From NCBI RefSeq assembly GCF_001273775.1, contig NZ_CP011801.1:3636001-3700000 (forward strand): DNA of 64,000 nucleotides. Direction: 5' to 3'. The notes beneath the pieces were generated by a model. It saw only the letters and a list, made by a program, of their open reading frames with translations. It was not told the DNA's origin and searched no databases. This stretch comes from Nitrospira moscoviensis. GTDB taxonomy: Bacteria > Nitrospirota > Nitrospiria > Nitrospirales > Nitrospiraceae. Position 1 is the first letter of the stretch. Every line of letters starts with the position of its first letter. Of this stretch, positions 9,801 to 19,371 are shown in pieces. Position numbers and translations under genes: made by a program.

Positions 9801-11477
9801 TCATCGCCCGAGTGCGGCAGCGGCTCGGGTTCCGTTCATGTTCAGGATGTCCGTGATGCCCTTGAGCGGGATGGCGACCCACTCGGGGCGGTTGTTCAGC
9901 TCGTAGCTCAGCTCATAGACGGCCTTTTCCAGCAGATGGACCGCCAGCAGCACTTCCGCCGCCTGCGGCGCGCGCGGCCAAAACGCGGCCGTCTCGACCT
10001 CCCGGCGATACGCCGTGAGGAATTCCGCCCCGACCCGGCGGGACCAGCAATCGGCCCAAGGCTCCTCATCGAAGCCGATCCCCGCGGTGCGCCGGCTCTG
10101 CACGACCGCCGATGCCGCATAGTCGAACGAGCGCAGCATCCCGGCGACATCGAGCAGCGGGGACTGTTTGGTCCGGCGCTCGCGCAAGGGCCTGGCCGGC
10201 TCCCCCTCGAAATCGATGATGACATAATCGGACCCGGTCCACAGCACTTGCCCCAGATGATAATCGCCGTGGCAGCGGATGCGCAGCCCGGCGTCTTCGA
10301 TCTCCAGCAAGGCGCGAAACACGGCCTCGACCTCCCGGCCCCGATCCACGAGATGCGATGCCTCATCCTGCATCGGAGGCGGCAGCGAGGCGCCTCGCTC
10401 GGTCAGCAGCAGCCGCGTGTCGCTCCACAGACGAGCCATCGAAGCGAACCGAGCCCGGCGATAGTCCTTGATCATCGGCTCCGGACAAAAGGCCGGATCT
10501 TCAGACCGGGCCAACGTGCGATGCAGCGCGCCTGTCCGCCGCCCGAGACAGGCGGCGGATGCCAGCGCAGGACCGATGAGCTGTCGGACTTCTTCCGGCG
10601 CCTCCCCCGGCTCCCACAGGGTTCCGCCTGCAACCAGGCTCGGATCGACATCCGCCGCCCGCGCCGGCACACGCGAAAGATAGGACTCCACCGCCTTCAG
10701 CATCATGCTCCAGGCGTCGCCCTGGTTGGGCACGAAAGCTTGCAGCAATCCGACGGTCATCGGCTCACAGCCGGGCCGCACATACTCGATCGCCCCGCCG
10801 ACCGCCGGACTATAGGGGAACGACACCGACGTCAGGAACCGTCCGATCTCCAGGTCGGGATTGCTTCCCGGCTGCAGCCGCCGGTAGAGCTTGAGCATCG
10901 CCCGATCCCCATACCGCACCGACGTATTGCTCTGCTCCGTCTTCATCACGCATGCAGGCAGCCGGCTCTCGGGCGGTACGATCGATCGATAGGCCGCCGT
11001 CGCGGCCGCCACCAGGCTCCCGGCCCGGCCGGAGGACCGGCCGCCGCGGCCGACGGCGGCGAGCAGCGCGTGGGCGAACGCCTCCTGCCAGAGCGCGTCA
11101 TACAGGACACCGTAGCGCGGCGAGCCGGCCTCCGCCACTGCGACCTGCGCGAGCACCGCCTGGGGCCACTCCCGGGCAATCCCCTCCGCGTCTTCTCCGA
11201 ACGCCGCGGTGACGGGAAGGACGTAGGTTTCCGGCACACCATCCCGGTAGGTCACCTCGATGAAGAGCAGGATGGCCTGCGTGGCCTCGAGATGGAGGGG
11301 AATCGCTTCGACGACGGCCGCCGTCGCGAGGGTGCGGGCCTTGCCGCCGAACCAGCGCTGCCTCGTGAGCATGCCCGGCAAGGCCGCTTCGAGCCGGGCC
11401 TTCCCCTCTCCTTCCAGAATCCGCTCCCAGGACTCGGAAAGGGTGATGCGCCCGCTCTGACTATCGACGACGGACAA
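9801..11477 (-). CDS. mak: Maltokinase (maltose-1-phosphate forming)
   Basis: 558 residues of the Mak/Pep2 family with a kinase-like fold. The catalytic loop HGDYHLGQVLW and the metal site IDFEGEP are both present. It phosphorylates maltose with ATP to maltose-1-phosphate, the donor for GlgE, whose gene lies immediately upstream (gap nine bases). The N-terminal cap domain (TRQRWFGGKAR) is also typical. In many actinobacteria Mak is fused to TreS; here the two are separate genes. The best in-frame start is a rare TTG at 11477 behind GTGAGGACC; the next methionine would remove conserved sequence. Confidence 0.93.
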   Translation of the reverse strand: MSVVDSQSGRITLSESWERILEGEGKARLEAALPGMLTRQRWFGGKARTLATAAVVEAIPLHLEATQAILLFIEVTYRDGVPETYVLPVTAAFGEDAEGIAREWPQAVLAQVAVAEAGSPRYGVLYDALWQEAFAHALLAAVGRGGRSSGRAGSLVAAATAAYRSIVPPESRLPACVMKTEQSNTSVRYGDRAMLKLYRRLQPGSNPDLEIGRFLTSVSFPYSPAVGGAIEYVRPGCEPMTVGLLQAFVPNQGDAWSMMLKAVESYLSRVPARAADVDPSLVAGGTLWEPGEAPEEVRQLIGPALASAACLGRRTGALHRTLARSEDPAFCPEPMIKDYRRARFASMARLWSDTRLLLTERGASLPPPMQDEASHLVDRGREVEAVFRALLEIEDAGLRIRCHGDYHLGQVLWTGSDYVIIDFEGEPARPLRERRTKQSPLLDVAGMLRSFDYAASAVVQSRRTAGIGFDEEPWADCWSRRVGAEFLTAYRREVETAAFWPRAPQAAEVLLAVHLLEKAVYELSYELNNRPEWVAIPLKGITDILNMNGTRAAAALGR

Positions 11478-11486
11478 CGGCGGTCC

Positions 11487-13481
11487 TCACAAAAAATAAT
11501 CGAAGTCACGCTCGGTCCGGAGCCGCCGGCGCAACCGGAAAATCTGCGCCGGGGCCGAGTGGGGATCGAGGCTGACGTAATTGCGCGACCCCTGCCAGAG
11601 ATAGTAGGCGTCGGTCAGGAGATCCTGCGCTTGAAAAGGCCGCTCCGCCTCGAGCCCCAACGCCTCGAGGTCCACATCCAGCCATCCGCTGTGCCGGTGG
11701 TGCGGGCTCAGGTTCACGACGACCAGAATGAGATTGGATCCGTCGGCCGTCTGCTTGCTGTACGCGAGCAACGACTCGTTGTCGACCGGATGGAAGCGCA
11801 GGCTCCAGTCGTGCTGCAGCGCCGGATTCTCGCGGCGGATCCGGTTCACCCGGCCGATGAACTCCCGCAGGCTGTCGGGCCGGTCGATGGCCCAGTGCTT
11901 GATCTCATACTTTTCCGAATCGAGATACTCCTCGCTTCCCGCCTCGCGCGGCCGGTGCTCGCCCAGCTCGAACGCCGGCCCATAGATCCCGTAGCTCGCC
12001 CCCAACGTGGCGGCCAGCACCAGCCGGGACATGAAGGCGGGCCGGCCTCCATGCTGCAGGTACTCCGTCAAAATATCCGGCGTATTGGGCCAAAGATTCG
12101 GCCGCAGATACTCCCGCACCTCCGTCCGGGTCAGCTCCGTGAAATACCCGATCAGCTCGGACTTGGTGTTGCGCCAGGGAAAGTAGTTGTACGACTGGCT
12201 GAAGCCGAGCTTGGCCAGCCGGTACATCACTTTCGGCCTCGTGAACGCTTCCGACAGGAAGATCGTATCCGGATGGTCCCGCTGGATGCGTCCGATCACC
12301 CATTCCCACAACCCGAAGGGCTTGGTGTGCGGATTGTCGACGCGGAAGATGCGGACGCCCTGCGCGATCCAAAAGCGGAACACGCGCTCCAATTCCTGCC
12401 AGAGCGCCTGCCACGCTGCGGTCTCGAAGTCGAGCGGATAAATGTCCTGATATTTCTTGGGCGGATTCTCCGCGTATTGCACCGTGCCGTCCGGTCTGAT
12501 CCGGAACCACTCGCGGTGCTCCTTCACGTAGGGGTGATCGGGCGAGCACTGAAAGGCGATGTCGAGCGCCACTTCCAAGCCATGGGATTGGGCCGCCGCC
12601 ACCAAGCGCCTGAAATCCTCCAACGTGCCCAACTCAGGATGGACCGCCGTGTGCCCCCCTTCTTCCGCCCCGATGGCCCAGGGGCTCCCGGGATCGCCGG
12701 GGCCGGCGTCCGGGCTGTTGTTCCGCCCCTTGCGCTGCGTCGTTCCGATCGGATGAATCGGCGGCAGGTAGAGCACGTCGAATCCCATGGACGCGACGTA
12801 GGGCAACCGGGCTTCGCAATCCTTGAACGTGCCGTGCCGGCCGGGGATCGGGCTGCAGGAGCGGGGAAACAGCTCATACCACGTACTGAACCGGGCCTTC
12901 TCCCGGTCCACCACCACGGTCAGCTCCCGATCGTAGGTCGTCTGGCCGGAGCGGTCCGGATAGCGGGCGACGAGTTGTTGCACGTCTTGGCTCAAGGCCA
13001 GCCGGCTGCGGTCGGCGTCGCTCCGGTCCTGCCGCCCGAGCTCGTCCGCCCACCGCTGCAACTGCGCGCGATCGTCTCCGGACGCGCGGCGGCCCGTCTC
13101 CTGGATCAGGCGGGCGCCGACGAGGAGCTCGACCGGCACGCGCTGACCCGCCTCGAGCTTCTTGGCGAGGTCCCGGCGCCAGGTGGCGAAATGATCGACC
13201 CACCCCAGGACCGTGTACCGGTAACGGCCCAGCGCGGACACCTCGAAGGAGGCCCGCCAGCGATCGTTGCCGAGCGGTTCCATCGGCGCCTCGGCCCAGT
13301 GGGCGTCCTGTTCGCGGCGGTACGCCAGCCGCACGCCCAGGACGTCATGGCCGTCGGCGAACACGTCCGCTTCCACCACGACGGTCTCGCCGCAGGCGCG
13401 CTTGATCGGAAAGCGCCCGCCGTCGATCTCCGGCGTGACGCCTTCCACCACCACCCGCCGCGGTCCGGTTGCCTCCTGCAT
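11487..13481 (-). CDS. glgE: Alpha-1,4-glucan:maltose-1-phosphate maltosyltransferase GlgE
   Basis: 664 residues, full length for GlgE, a GH13_3 enzyme that adds maltosyl units from maltose-1-phosphate to alpha-glucan ends. An N-terminal beta domain precedes the barrel. Catalytic Asp382 (FRVDNPHTKP) and Glu411 (LSEAFTRP) are 29 residues apart, the same spacing as D394 and E423 in the Streptomyces enzyme. The ATG at 13481 follows GAAGAGGAGC. It is first of the tight run glgE-mak-glgB and probably replaces glycogen synthase, which is absent from this window. Confidence 0.96.
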   Translation of the reverse strand: MQEATGPRRVVVEGVTPEIDGGRFPIKRACGETVVVEADVFADGHDVLGVRLAYRREQDAHWAEAPMEPLGNDRWRASFEVSALGRYRYTVLGWVDHFATWRRDLAKKLEAGQRVPVELLVGARLIQETGRRASGDDRAQLQRWADELGRQDRSDADRSRLALSQDVQQLVARYPDRSGQTTYDRELTVVVDREKARFSTWYELFPRSCSPIPGRHGTFKDCEARLPYVASMGFDVLYLPPIHPIGTTQRKGRNNSPDAGPGDPGSPWAIGAEEGGHTAVHPELGTLEDFRRLVAAAQSHGLEVALDIAFQCSPDHPYVKEHREWFRIRPDGTVQYAENPPKKYQDIYPLDFETAAWQALWQELERVFRFWIAQGVRIFRVDNPHTKPFGLWEWVIGRIQRDHPDTIFLSEAFTRPKVMYRLAKLGFSQSYNYFPWRNTKSELIGYFTELTRTEVREYLRPNLWPNTPDILTEYLQHGGRPAFMSRLVLAATLGASYGIYGPAFELGEHRPREAGSEEYLDSEKYEIKHWAIDRPDSLREFIGRVNRIRRENPALQHDWSLRFHPVDNESLLAYSKQTADGSNLILVVVNLSPHHRHSGWLDVDLEALGLEAERPFQAQDLLTDAYYLWQGSRNYVSLDPHSAPAQIFRLRRRLRTERDFDYFL

Positions 13482-13508
13482 CGATGAACGCTCCTCTTCG
13501 CCGCCCGT

Positions 13509-14210
13509 TCAAATGTGCGTCAGCTCGTCCTCTTCCGTCTTCTTCTTCCGGAGGCGGCGCTCCAGCCCTTCGCGTGCGATGTGCCGGCCGCCCAATCCCA
13601 GGGCGATCGCGAGCGCCAGCACGATGCCGCCGAACGTAATGCTGAACGCGGCCACCACGATGTCCTTCGCGATCCCGAGCTGCGTCAGCACCATGGCCGC
13701 CGTGAGCAGCCAGATGCCCCAGCGGACCAGATTGGCGATGATGCGCGCCTCCCGAACCTGCGCGTTGACGGCGGAGATCAACGCCGCCTCCGCCATGAAG
13801 TTGGCGAGCATGACGCCGAACAGCAACAGAAACGCCGCGGCCACGACGTTGGGCAAAAACCAGAGGAAGAGGCTCATGAGATTCGCCGTCGCCGGCAGGC
13901 CGAGCGCATCGATGCCCATCAGCGCAAACAAGAGGAAGACCATCCAAAACGACAGGCGGCCGATCACCAGCGACGTGCGCTGCGGCACCCCCGCCCGCGT
14001 GAGGGACGGCCAGAGGCCCATCCGCTCGCAGAAGGCGTCGAAGCGGACGGCGGACAGGAGCCGCAACAACAGAAATTTGACGAGCCATCCGGCCGCGACG
14101 CCCAGCACTAAGAAGGTGACCAGCGCGAGGAGCTTCGGCAGCAACAACGCCAGCCGCATGCTGGTGTCGCGGAACGCCTCGGACATCGCTTCCTGCCACA
14201 TCTCGCTCAT
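13509..14210 (-). CDS. TM-helix repeat membrane protein (mechanosensitive-channel related)
   Basis: 233 residues with about five hydrophobic helices (LLALVTFLVLGVAAGWLVKF, FWMVFLLFALMGIDAL, VVAAAFLLLFGVMLANF, WGIWLLTAAMVL, ITFGGIVLALAIALGLGG), ending in a charged cytoplasmic tail. The repeated pattern of helix, glycine-rich turn and arginines fits the conserved TM-helix repeat (PF05552) found alone or in MscS-type proteins. The ATG at 14210 is chosen because GGAGGTTCTC precedes it and it overlaps the stop of the upstream glycosyltransferase by four bases (ATGA). It sits between glycosyltransferases and glgE, so a role in turgor or solute release is plausible but inferred. Confidence 0.75.
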   Translation of the reverse strand: MSEMWQEAMSEAFRDTSMRLALLLPKLLALVTFLVLGVAAGWLVKFLLLRLLSAVRFDAFCERMGLWPSLTRAGVPQRTSLVIGRLSFWMVFLLFALMGIDALGLPATANLMSLFLWFLPNVVAAAFLLLFGVMLANFMAEAALISAVNAQVREARIIANLVRWGIWLLTAAMVLTQLGIAKDIVVAAFSITFGGIVLALAIALGLGGRHIAREGLERRLRKKKTEEDELTHI

Positions 14211-15487
14211 GAGAACCTCCATCGCTCGACCAGATAGGGCTTGGTGCGCGCAAAGGTGTCGCAGAGTTCTTCGATCGCGTCCTCCACGTCCTCCGGCTTG
14301 CCGTCGCGCGTCCGCAGCACCAGCGACGCCATCCATCCCAGATAGAGCGGCGTCAACGACTTGAGCACGTGGTCCTGATGCAGGACCTTTTCATGGTAGG
14401 CCAGCGCGAAGTCATACACCGTCTGGGCCCACAGCGCGGCCGGGAAACGGAAGTCCTCCGCCTCGGTCAACCCCAAGGGGAGGATCCCGGACAAGGTCTC
14501 GGGCGACAGGATGATCTCCCAGAGCGGCAGCAGATCGCGCAGCCCCTGCCGGAACCCCCGGATCATGCGCTCGACGTTGACCGGAGCGCGATCCTGCCCC
14601 GGCCGATAAGGCAACCCGACCTGGGGCACGGGCAGTGATCCGCTGCGCTGTTCCCACACGTCCTGGTACCGCTCCATAAAATGGAAGAGCGAGCCGACGG
14701 CCTGGGTCAGCACCGACGAGAGGTCCTCCCCGATCCGCCCCGGCTCCACGATCTTCTCGCCCAGCCCGGCCTGGCAGATCGGTCGGCCTTCCGCCACGGC
14801 GACCGTGGTCAACCAACTCTCGATGCCGTACTCCGCCGCCTTTCCTTCCCACAGGTCCCGCTCCAGATAGAGGCCGGCCAACGCGCCGGAGAATCCATAG
14901 CCGCCGCCGGTGTGATACCGCACCACCGCGCCGTACAAGGCACGATTGAGCGGGTAGATCAGGCTGTTCGTCAAACTGCCCTCGTAGCGGGGCCGAAGAA
15001 AGACCGGCGCCACGTAGTCCGCGCGGCCTTCCATCACCGGCCCCAGCAGCCAGGGCAGCCAGTCCGACGTGACGGAGCGGACGGCCGGGTCGACGACGGC
15101 GCAGGCCGACGCTCCGGCCTGCCGCGTCGCCGTGAAGAAGGTCCGAAACGCCTCTTCGCGGCCGGGCACTCCCGACTCCGACAACCGGGGCAACGCGCCC
15201 ATCCCCACCGACGCGCCGCCCGACTGCCGACGGAAGAAGGCGGTGGGGATTTGCTCGCCGATCGCCTGTTTCAAGAGCTCCGGAGTGCCGTCCTGCGATC
15301 CCGCGTCGGCGTTGATCAGCACCGTCGCGGAGCCGGGAAACGCCTGGCGCAACCCCGCCGTGACGGCCTGGGCCACCGACCGCACCGTCGCCGCATTGTT
15401 GAAGGTCGGCAGGCCGACCAGGATATCGACGCGCGTGAGAGCCGGCAGCTGATCGCGGATCTCCTGCCACAGGGTGTCGCCGGTCAT
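14207..15487 (-). CDS. GT-A glycosyltransferase, GpgS/GT81-like
   Basis: 426 residues. The N-terminus is a GT-A Rossmann-type fold (VDILVGLPTFNNAATV) with a later conserved GGGYGFSG stretch, resembling glucosyl-3-phosphoglycerate synthase and related GT81/GT2 proteins. Where that family has a metal-binding DxD, this protein reads DPA (residues 133-135, in VVDPAVRSV), so the second aspartate is missing. Either the metal site is built differently or the activity has changed. It is translationally coupled to the TM-helix protein downstream and sits beside the TreT-type gene. A compatible-solute synthesis role such as a glucosylglycerate precursor is a guess; substrate unknown. Confidence 0.65.
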   Translation of the reverse strand: MTGDTLWQEIRDQLPALTRVDILVGLPTFNNAATVRSVAQAVTAGLRQAFPGSATVLINADAGSQDGTPELLKQAIGEQIPTAFFRRQSGGASVGMGALPRLSESGVPGREEAFRTFFTATRQAGASACAVVDPAVRSVTSDWLPWLLGPVMEGRADYVAPVFLRPRYEGSLTNSLIYPLNRALYGAVVRYHTGGGYGFSGALAGLYLERDLWEGKAAEYGIESWLTTVAVAEGRPICQAGLGEKIVEPGRIGEDLSSVLTQAVGSLFHFMERYQDVWEQRSGSLPVPQVGLPYRPGQDRAPVNVERMIRGFRQGLRDLLPLWEIILSPETLSGILPLGLTEAEDFRFPAALWAQTVYDFALAYHEKVLHQDHVLKSLTPLYLGWMASLVLRTRDGKPEDVEDAIEELCDTFARTKPYLVERWRFS

Positions 15488-15527
15488 GGTCCCCGCCTCT
15501 CCCTCGCCGGTGCCCTGTCTTGCGGCG

Positions 15528-16733
15528 TCACGCGAGGCGCCCCGTGAACAGATTCAACAGAGTCAGATATTCACTGAGGTGCCGCGTGATGAGAAAATTC
15601 CTCCGGACATGCTCGCGGCCCGCGCCGCCCATCCGCTGCATCAATCCCGGATTGTTCAGCAGATGCCGGATGCGGAAGGCCGCGCCTTCCTCCGAATGCA
15701 CGAGGAACCCGGTGACGCCGTCGATGATTTGCGCGGAGAGGCCGCCGGCCACGCTGCCGACGACCGGCTTCCCCTTCCACATGGCTTCGGACACCGCGAT
15801 GCCGAATCCTTCCCGAAGGGGCTTGTGCACGACGATCGCCGCCGCCCGCTGCAGCGCATTGAGCTCGAGGTCCGCTTCGGGGGGCAACTGTAACACGTGC
15901 ACGTCCGGGTCGTTGCCCGCCGCGTTCTTGATCTCCGCCACGACCGCTTCGCCCTCCGGATTGTGCGCGACGCCGCCGCCGGCCAGCACCAGCCGGCACG
16001 CGTGATGCTGCTTGACCAACCGATAGGCCCGCAGCGTGCCCATGGGATCTTTCACCCGTTCGAACGGGGTCATCTGCAGCAGGATCGGCTTGTCTCTCGG
16101 AATCGCCAGACGTTCGAGCGCCTGGCTCACCTCCGCCCGCGGCAATTCCCGGTTCTTGGCGCTCAGCGGATCGATCGACGGGTAGATCATGAACTTCGGG
16201 ATCGGCAGGCGTTGCGCGAATCCGTCCAGGGAGAAGATCGCGGCGTCATACTTGAGGACGAAGCGACGCACGAAGCTCCAAGCGCGCCGCTGCGGCTGGG
16301 CCAGGTCCAGATGGCAGCGCCAGATCCATTTGCCGCCCTTGCGGTGTTCGACGAGCGCCGCCGGCTGCGGATCGTGGATCATCACGAGATCGGCGTCCAG
16401 GTTGAGCGCCTCGGCGTTCCGGCGGTTGACCTTCAGATAGGCCTGTTGCATCGGCTCGGAGAGCTCCTGCTCCCGTCCCTGAAGCGCATGGACCATGCGC
16501 CGGGAGATCTCCAGAAACTGCTGGTCGCCGGTCAGGACTTCCCAGCGCGCCACCACGCCCAGCGCGTTCAGGATCGGAATCAGGCGGCGCAGGATCTCCG
16601 CCATGCCGCCGCCGTACCGGACGGCGCTGATGTGCAGAAACTGCCGGCCCGCCACCGACTCGCTCAGTCGGTACAGAAAATCGATCGTCCCTTTGGGGGC
16701 GACGTCCCGATAGTCATCCAGTTCGCGTGCCAT
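15528..16733 (-). CDS. treT: GT4 trehalose glycosyltransferring synthase (TreT-like)
   Basis: 401 residues, GT-B fold. The stretch HISAVRYGGGMAEILRRLIP, the following ARWEVLTGDQQFLEISRRMV, HDPQP in the middle, and the C-terminal nucleotide-sugar motif EGFGIAVSEA match the archaeal/bacterial TreT group, which makes trehalose from ADP- or UDP-glucose and glucose in one step. With GlgC nearby, ADP-glucose could be the donor. A ribosome site AAGAGGGAC precedes the ATG. The neighbours are a GT81-like enzyme downstream and, upstream, a palindromic repeat and treS. An alternative acceptor cannot be excluded from sequence alone. Confidence 0.8.
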   Translation of the reverse strand: MARELDDYRDVAPKGTIDFLYRLSESVAGRQFLHISAVRYGGGMAEILRRLIPILNALGVVARWEVLTGDQQFLEISRRMVHALQGREQELSEPMQQAYLKVNRRNAEALNLDADLVMIHDPQPAALVEHRKGGKWIWRCHLDLAQPQRRAWSFVRRFVLKYDAAIFSLDGFAQRLPIPKFMIYPSIDPLSAKNRELPRAEVSQALERLAIPRDKPILLQMTPFERVKDPMGTLRAYRLVKQHHACRLVLAGGGVAHNPEGEAVVAEIKNAAGNDPDVHVLQLPPEADLELNALQRAAAIVVHKPLREGFGIAVSEAMWKGKPVVGSVAGGLSAQIIDGVTGFLVHSEEGAAFRIRHLLNNPGLMQRMGGAGREHVRRNFLITRHLSEYLTLLNLFTGRLA

Positions 16734-16804
16734 GTCCCTCTTATACGAGGATCGATATCCCGCGGTTCGACTCAGAAAGTGTTGTCATCATGTGGTGATC
16801 CCAC

Positions 16805-16966
16805 AGGATGCTCAAAAAGACCGTCCAGCGCGGCCGCAGGCGACGCAAGAACCGCAGGCGTACCCTTTTCACCCGCCGACCCCGAGCTGAGGCAGCTCCG
16901 ACCCGGGGGGTACGTTGAGGATTCGTGCGAGCCGAGAACAAAGCTGGCGGTCTTTTTCAGCATCCT
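16805..16966. repeat. MITE-like palindromic repeat, copy 2
   Basis: A 162-base element fills most of the gap between the TreT-type gene and treS. Its ends are inverted repeats with one mismatch (AGGATGCTCAAAAAGACC at the left against AGGATGCTGAAAAAGACC read from the right). Read on the minus strand it contains the same blocks, in the same order, as the copy at 1269-1391. It has about 40 extra internal bases that include a small hairpin with GAGCTGCCTCAGCTC. The right end abuts the treS stop, so it may also serve as a transcription end or RNA-stabilising hairpin. Confidence 0.8.
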
Positions 16967-16967
16967 C

Positions 16968-18647
16968 TCAAATCAAGCTGTCTTCGATGCCATACGTCGG
17001 TTCTCCGGCGGTCGTTCGTTGGAGCTGGAACCAATAGTAGCCGTAGGGCGCGAGGCTGAGCATGTACGGCGCCTCGCCGACGGCGGGAAACCGCGATTCG
17101 CCGAACAACTCGATCGGCACCGCCCCCTTGAACTGCCGGATCTCCAGCTCCACCGCCTGGGCGGAGCCGGCGAGATTGTGCACCAGCAACAAGACGTCCT
17201 CGCCGTGCCGGCGGAGATAGGCGAGGACTTTTTCGTTGCGCGGCCGGAGAAACTCGATCGTGCCGCGGCCGAAGGCGCGATGCCGCTTCCGCACGGCGAT
17301 GAGGCGCCGCATCCAATGCAGCAGGGAATGCGGAGTCTGTTGCTGCGCTTCCACGTTGGCGGTCTGATAGCCGAACAGCGAGTCGGCGATCACGGGCAAA
17401 TAGAGCGCCGCCGCGTCGGCTTTCGAGAACCCGCCGTTCCGGTCCGCGCTCCACTGCATCGGCGTGCGGACGCCGTTCCGGTCCCCCAAGTGCACGTTGT
17501 CCCCCATCCCGATCTCGTCTCCATAGTAGATGATCGGACTGCCCGGCAGCGTGAACACGAGGCTGTTCAGCAGTTCGATCCTGCGGCGGTCGTTGTCCAG
17601 CAGCGGCGCCAGGCGCCGCGCGATGCCGATGTTGCGCCGCATCTGCGGATCCCGGGCGTAGGCGTAATACATGTAGTCGCGCTCCTCGCCCGAGCACATC
17701 TCCAGCGTCAGCTCGTCGTGATTGCGCAGGAACAGGCACCACTGGCAGGTCTCGGGAATCGGCGGCGTATGGATGAACATGTCGACGATCGGATGCCAGT
17801 CTTCGCTCCGCAGCCCCATGAACAGCCGGGGCATCAAGGGAAAGTGAAAGGCCATGTGGAATTCGTCGCCGTCGCCGAAATAGGGCCGCACGTCGGCCGG
17901 CCATTGATTCGCCTCCGCCAGCAGGATGCGGCCCCGGTAGGCCTCGTCGATCCGCTTGCGGACCTCCTTCAAATAGGCGTGGGTCTCCGGCAGGTTCTCG
18001 CAGATCGTGCCTTCCCGCTCGAACAGGTACGGGACCGCGTCGCACCGGAAGCCGTCCAGCCCCTGGTCCAGCCAGAAGGACAAGACGTCCAACATGGCGC
18101 GGCGCAGATCGGGATGGTCGTAGTTCAAATCCGGTTGATGGCTGAAAAACCGGTGCCAGTAATAGGCCTGCGCCACGGGATCCCAGGTCCAGTTCGATTT
18201 CTCCGTGTCGATGAAGATGATGCGGGCCTTCTCGTATTTCTTGTCCGTGTCGCTCCAGACGTAGTACTCGCGCTTGGGGGACTGCGGCGAGCTGCGCGAC
18301 TCCAGGAACCACGGATGCTGGTCCGAGGTATGGTTCAACACCAGATCGGCGATGACCCGCATCCCGCGCCGATGCGCCTCGTCCAAAAACCGGCGGACGT
18401 CCTCCAGCGTGCCGTAGTCCGCGAAGACGCCCAGATAGTCCGCGACGTCATAGCCGTCGTCGCGCAGCGGCGAGGGAAAAAACGGGAGCAGCCAGATGCA
18501 GTTCACGCCGAGCCACTGGAGGTAGTCGAGCTTTTGGGTCAGACCGGGAAAATCCCCGATGCCGTCGTCGTTGCCGTCGAAGAACGCCTTCACGTGGACC
18601 TCGTAGAACACGGCGTCCTTGTACCAGAGCGGGTCCGTCATGGGCAC
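16968..18647 (-). CDS. treS: Trehalose synthase TreS (maltose glucosylmutase)
   Basis: 559 residues, GH13_16. It starts with [19 protein letters not shown]. Catalytic residues are Asp203 (DGFRCDAV), Glu245 (LLAEANQW) and Asp311 (RNHDEL). TreS interconverts trehalose and maltose by an internal 1,1/1,4 transfer. With the separate mak gene it forms the trehalose-to-maltose-1-phosphate branch. The GTG at 18647 is preferred because AGGAGGG lies seven bases upstream; ATG two codons later is the alternative. The start is 13 bases after the DUF5752 gene, so the two are probably co-translated. Confidence 0.94.
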   Translation of the reverse strand: MPMTDPLWYKDAVFYEVHVKAFFDGNDDGIGDFPGLTQKLDYLQWLGVNCIWLLPFFPSPLRDDGYDVADYLGVFADYGTLEDVRRFLDEAHRRGMRVIADLVLNHTSDQHPWFLESRSSPQSPKREYYVWSDTDKKYEKARIIFIDTEKSNWTWDPVAQAYYWHRFFSHQPDLNYDHPDLRRAMLDVLSFWLDQGLDGFRCDAVPYLFEREGTICENLPETHAYLKEVRKRIDEAYRGRILLAEANQWPADVRPYFGDGDEFHMAFHFPLMPRLFMGLRSEDWHPIVDMFIHTPPIPETCQWCLFLRNHDELTLEMCSGEERDYMYYAYARDPQMRRNIGIARRLAPLLDNDRRRIELLNSLVFTLPGSPIIYYGDEIGMGDNVHLGDRNGVRTPMQWSADRNGGFSKADAAALYLPVIADSLFGYQTANVEAQQQTPHSLLHWMRRLIAVRKRHRAFGRGTIEFLRPRNEKVLAYLRRHGEDVLLLVHNLAGSAQAVELEIRQFKGAVPIELFGESRFPAVGEAPYMLSLAPYGYYWFQLQRTTAGEPTYGIEDSLI

Positions 18648-18660
18648 AATCGTTCCCTCC

Positions 18661-19335
18661 TCATGCCCGACCGGCGGGCTCTTGTGCGAGGAACTCGTCG
18701 CAGGCGGTAATCAGGGCCGACCGCAGACGTTCCAGGCTGCCCACATAGGGATTGATGGACTGCAGCTTCTGCGCGAGGTCCGGCAGGCCCAACCCTTCGC
18801 GAACCCAGGCCGAGAAGTCGTTCTCCGCACGGGCCAGACGGTGGCGCGCTTCGAAGACGTGGTAATAGATCGCGCTCACTTCGACCTCGGCCAGGGCGCG
18901 GCGGAACGCCCGCAGCGTGGTCACTTCCAGCCCCGTCGGCACCTCGAGAATCCTCGACTGGTTGAAATGGAACGGCGCGCCGAAGATCACCCGCGGCACG
19001 ATGGAGGTCCGGGACAGATGATCGTCGATGACCGAGATCAGCTCGTCGCGCAAGGCCTCCAGGTTGCCGTAGGCGAACGGGTCGACCACGGCCAGCCGTT
19101 CTCCCAGAACATGATCCCGCACCTCCATCGCGACCCACTGGGCAAAATCGTTCGGGTAGACCCGCTCCACATAGCTGTGGCGGAGGAAATAGCTGTGCGT
19201 GTGGAAGTAAATGGAGTCGAGCGGCACCTCCTCGATCAGCTCGACGAGGCGTTTTTCGTCCTCCGCCTCCTTCCCGAGGATTTCCCGCAGCTCGCTGCAC
19301 CCGATGAATCGAAAGCTGTGCTCCGTCACGTCCAT
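18661..19335 (-). CDS. DUF5752 family protein
   Basis: 224 residues, soluble, no signal peptide. The start [14 protein letters not shown] and the later [15 protein letters not shown] match proteins annotated DUF5752, which in my recollection often sit beside TreS/TreY genes. No catalytic motif is recognisable; several conserved His and acidic residues are visible. It lies between treY (gap 36 bases) and treS (gap 13 bases), and the treS ribosome site begins right after its stop. A helper or regulatory role in trehalose metabolism is inferred from position only. Confidence 0.75.
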   Translation of the reverse strand: MDVTEHSFRFIGCSELREILGKEAEDEKRLVELIEEVPLDSIYFHTHSYFLRHSYVERVYPNDFAQWVAMEVRDHVLGERLAVVDPFAYGNLEALRDELISVIDDHLSRTSIVPRVIFGAPFHFNQSRILEVPTGLEVTTLRAFRRALAEVEVSAIYYHVFEARHRLARAENDFSAWVREGLGLPDLAQKLQSINPYVGSLERLRSALITACDEFLAQEPAGRA

Positions 19336-19371
19336 AGTCCTTCCGCCTGATCCGACCGACGCTCCGCCTCG

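Noticed and set aside
9801..11477. TreS-maltokinase fusion protein
   Set aside because: The protein has only the kinase-type domains; TreS is a separate gene at 16968-18647.
9564..13487. Plus-strand open frame of about 1300 codons opposite glgE and mak
   Set aside because: It lies antisense to two clear enzymes, is rich in Arg, His and Pro, and shows no family motif. Long antisense frames are expected in GC-rich genes.
15897..18710. Plus-strand open frame of about 940 codons across treT and treS
   Set aside because: It crosses two genes and a palindromic repeat, and has no plausible start or motif.
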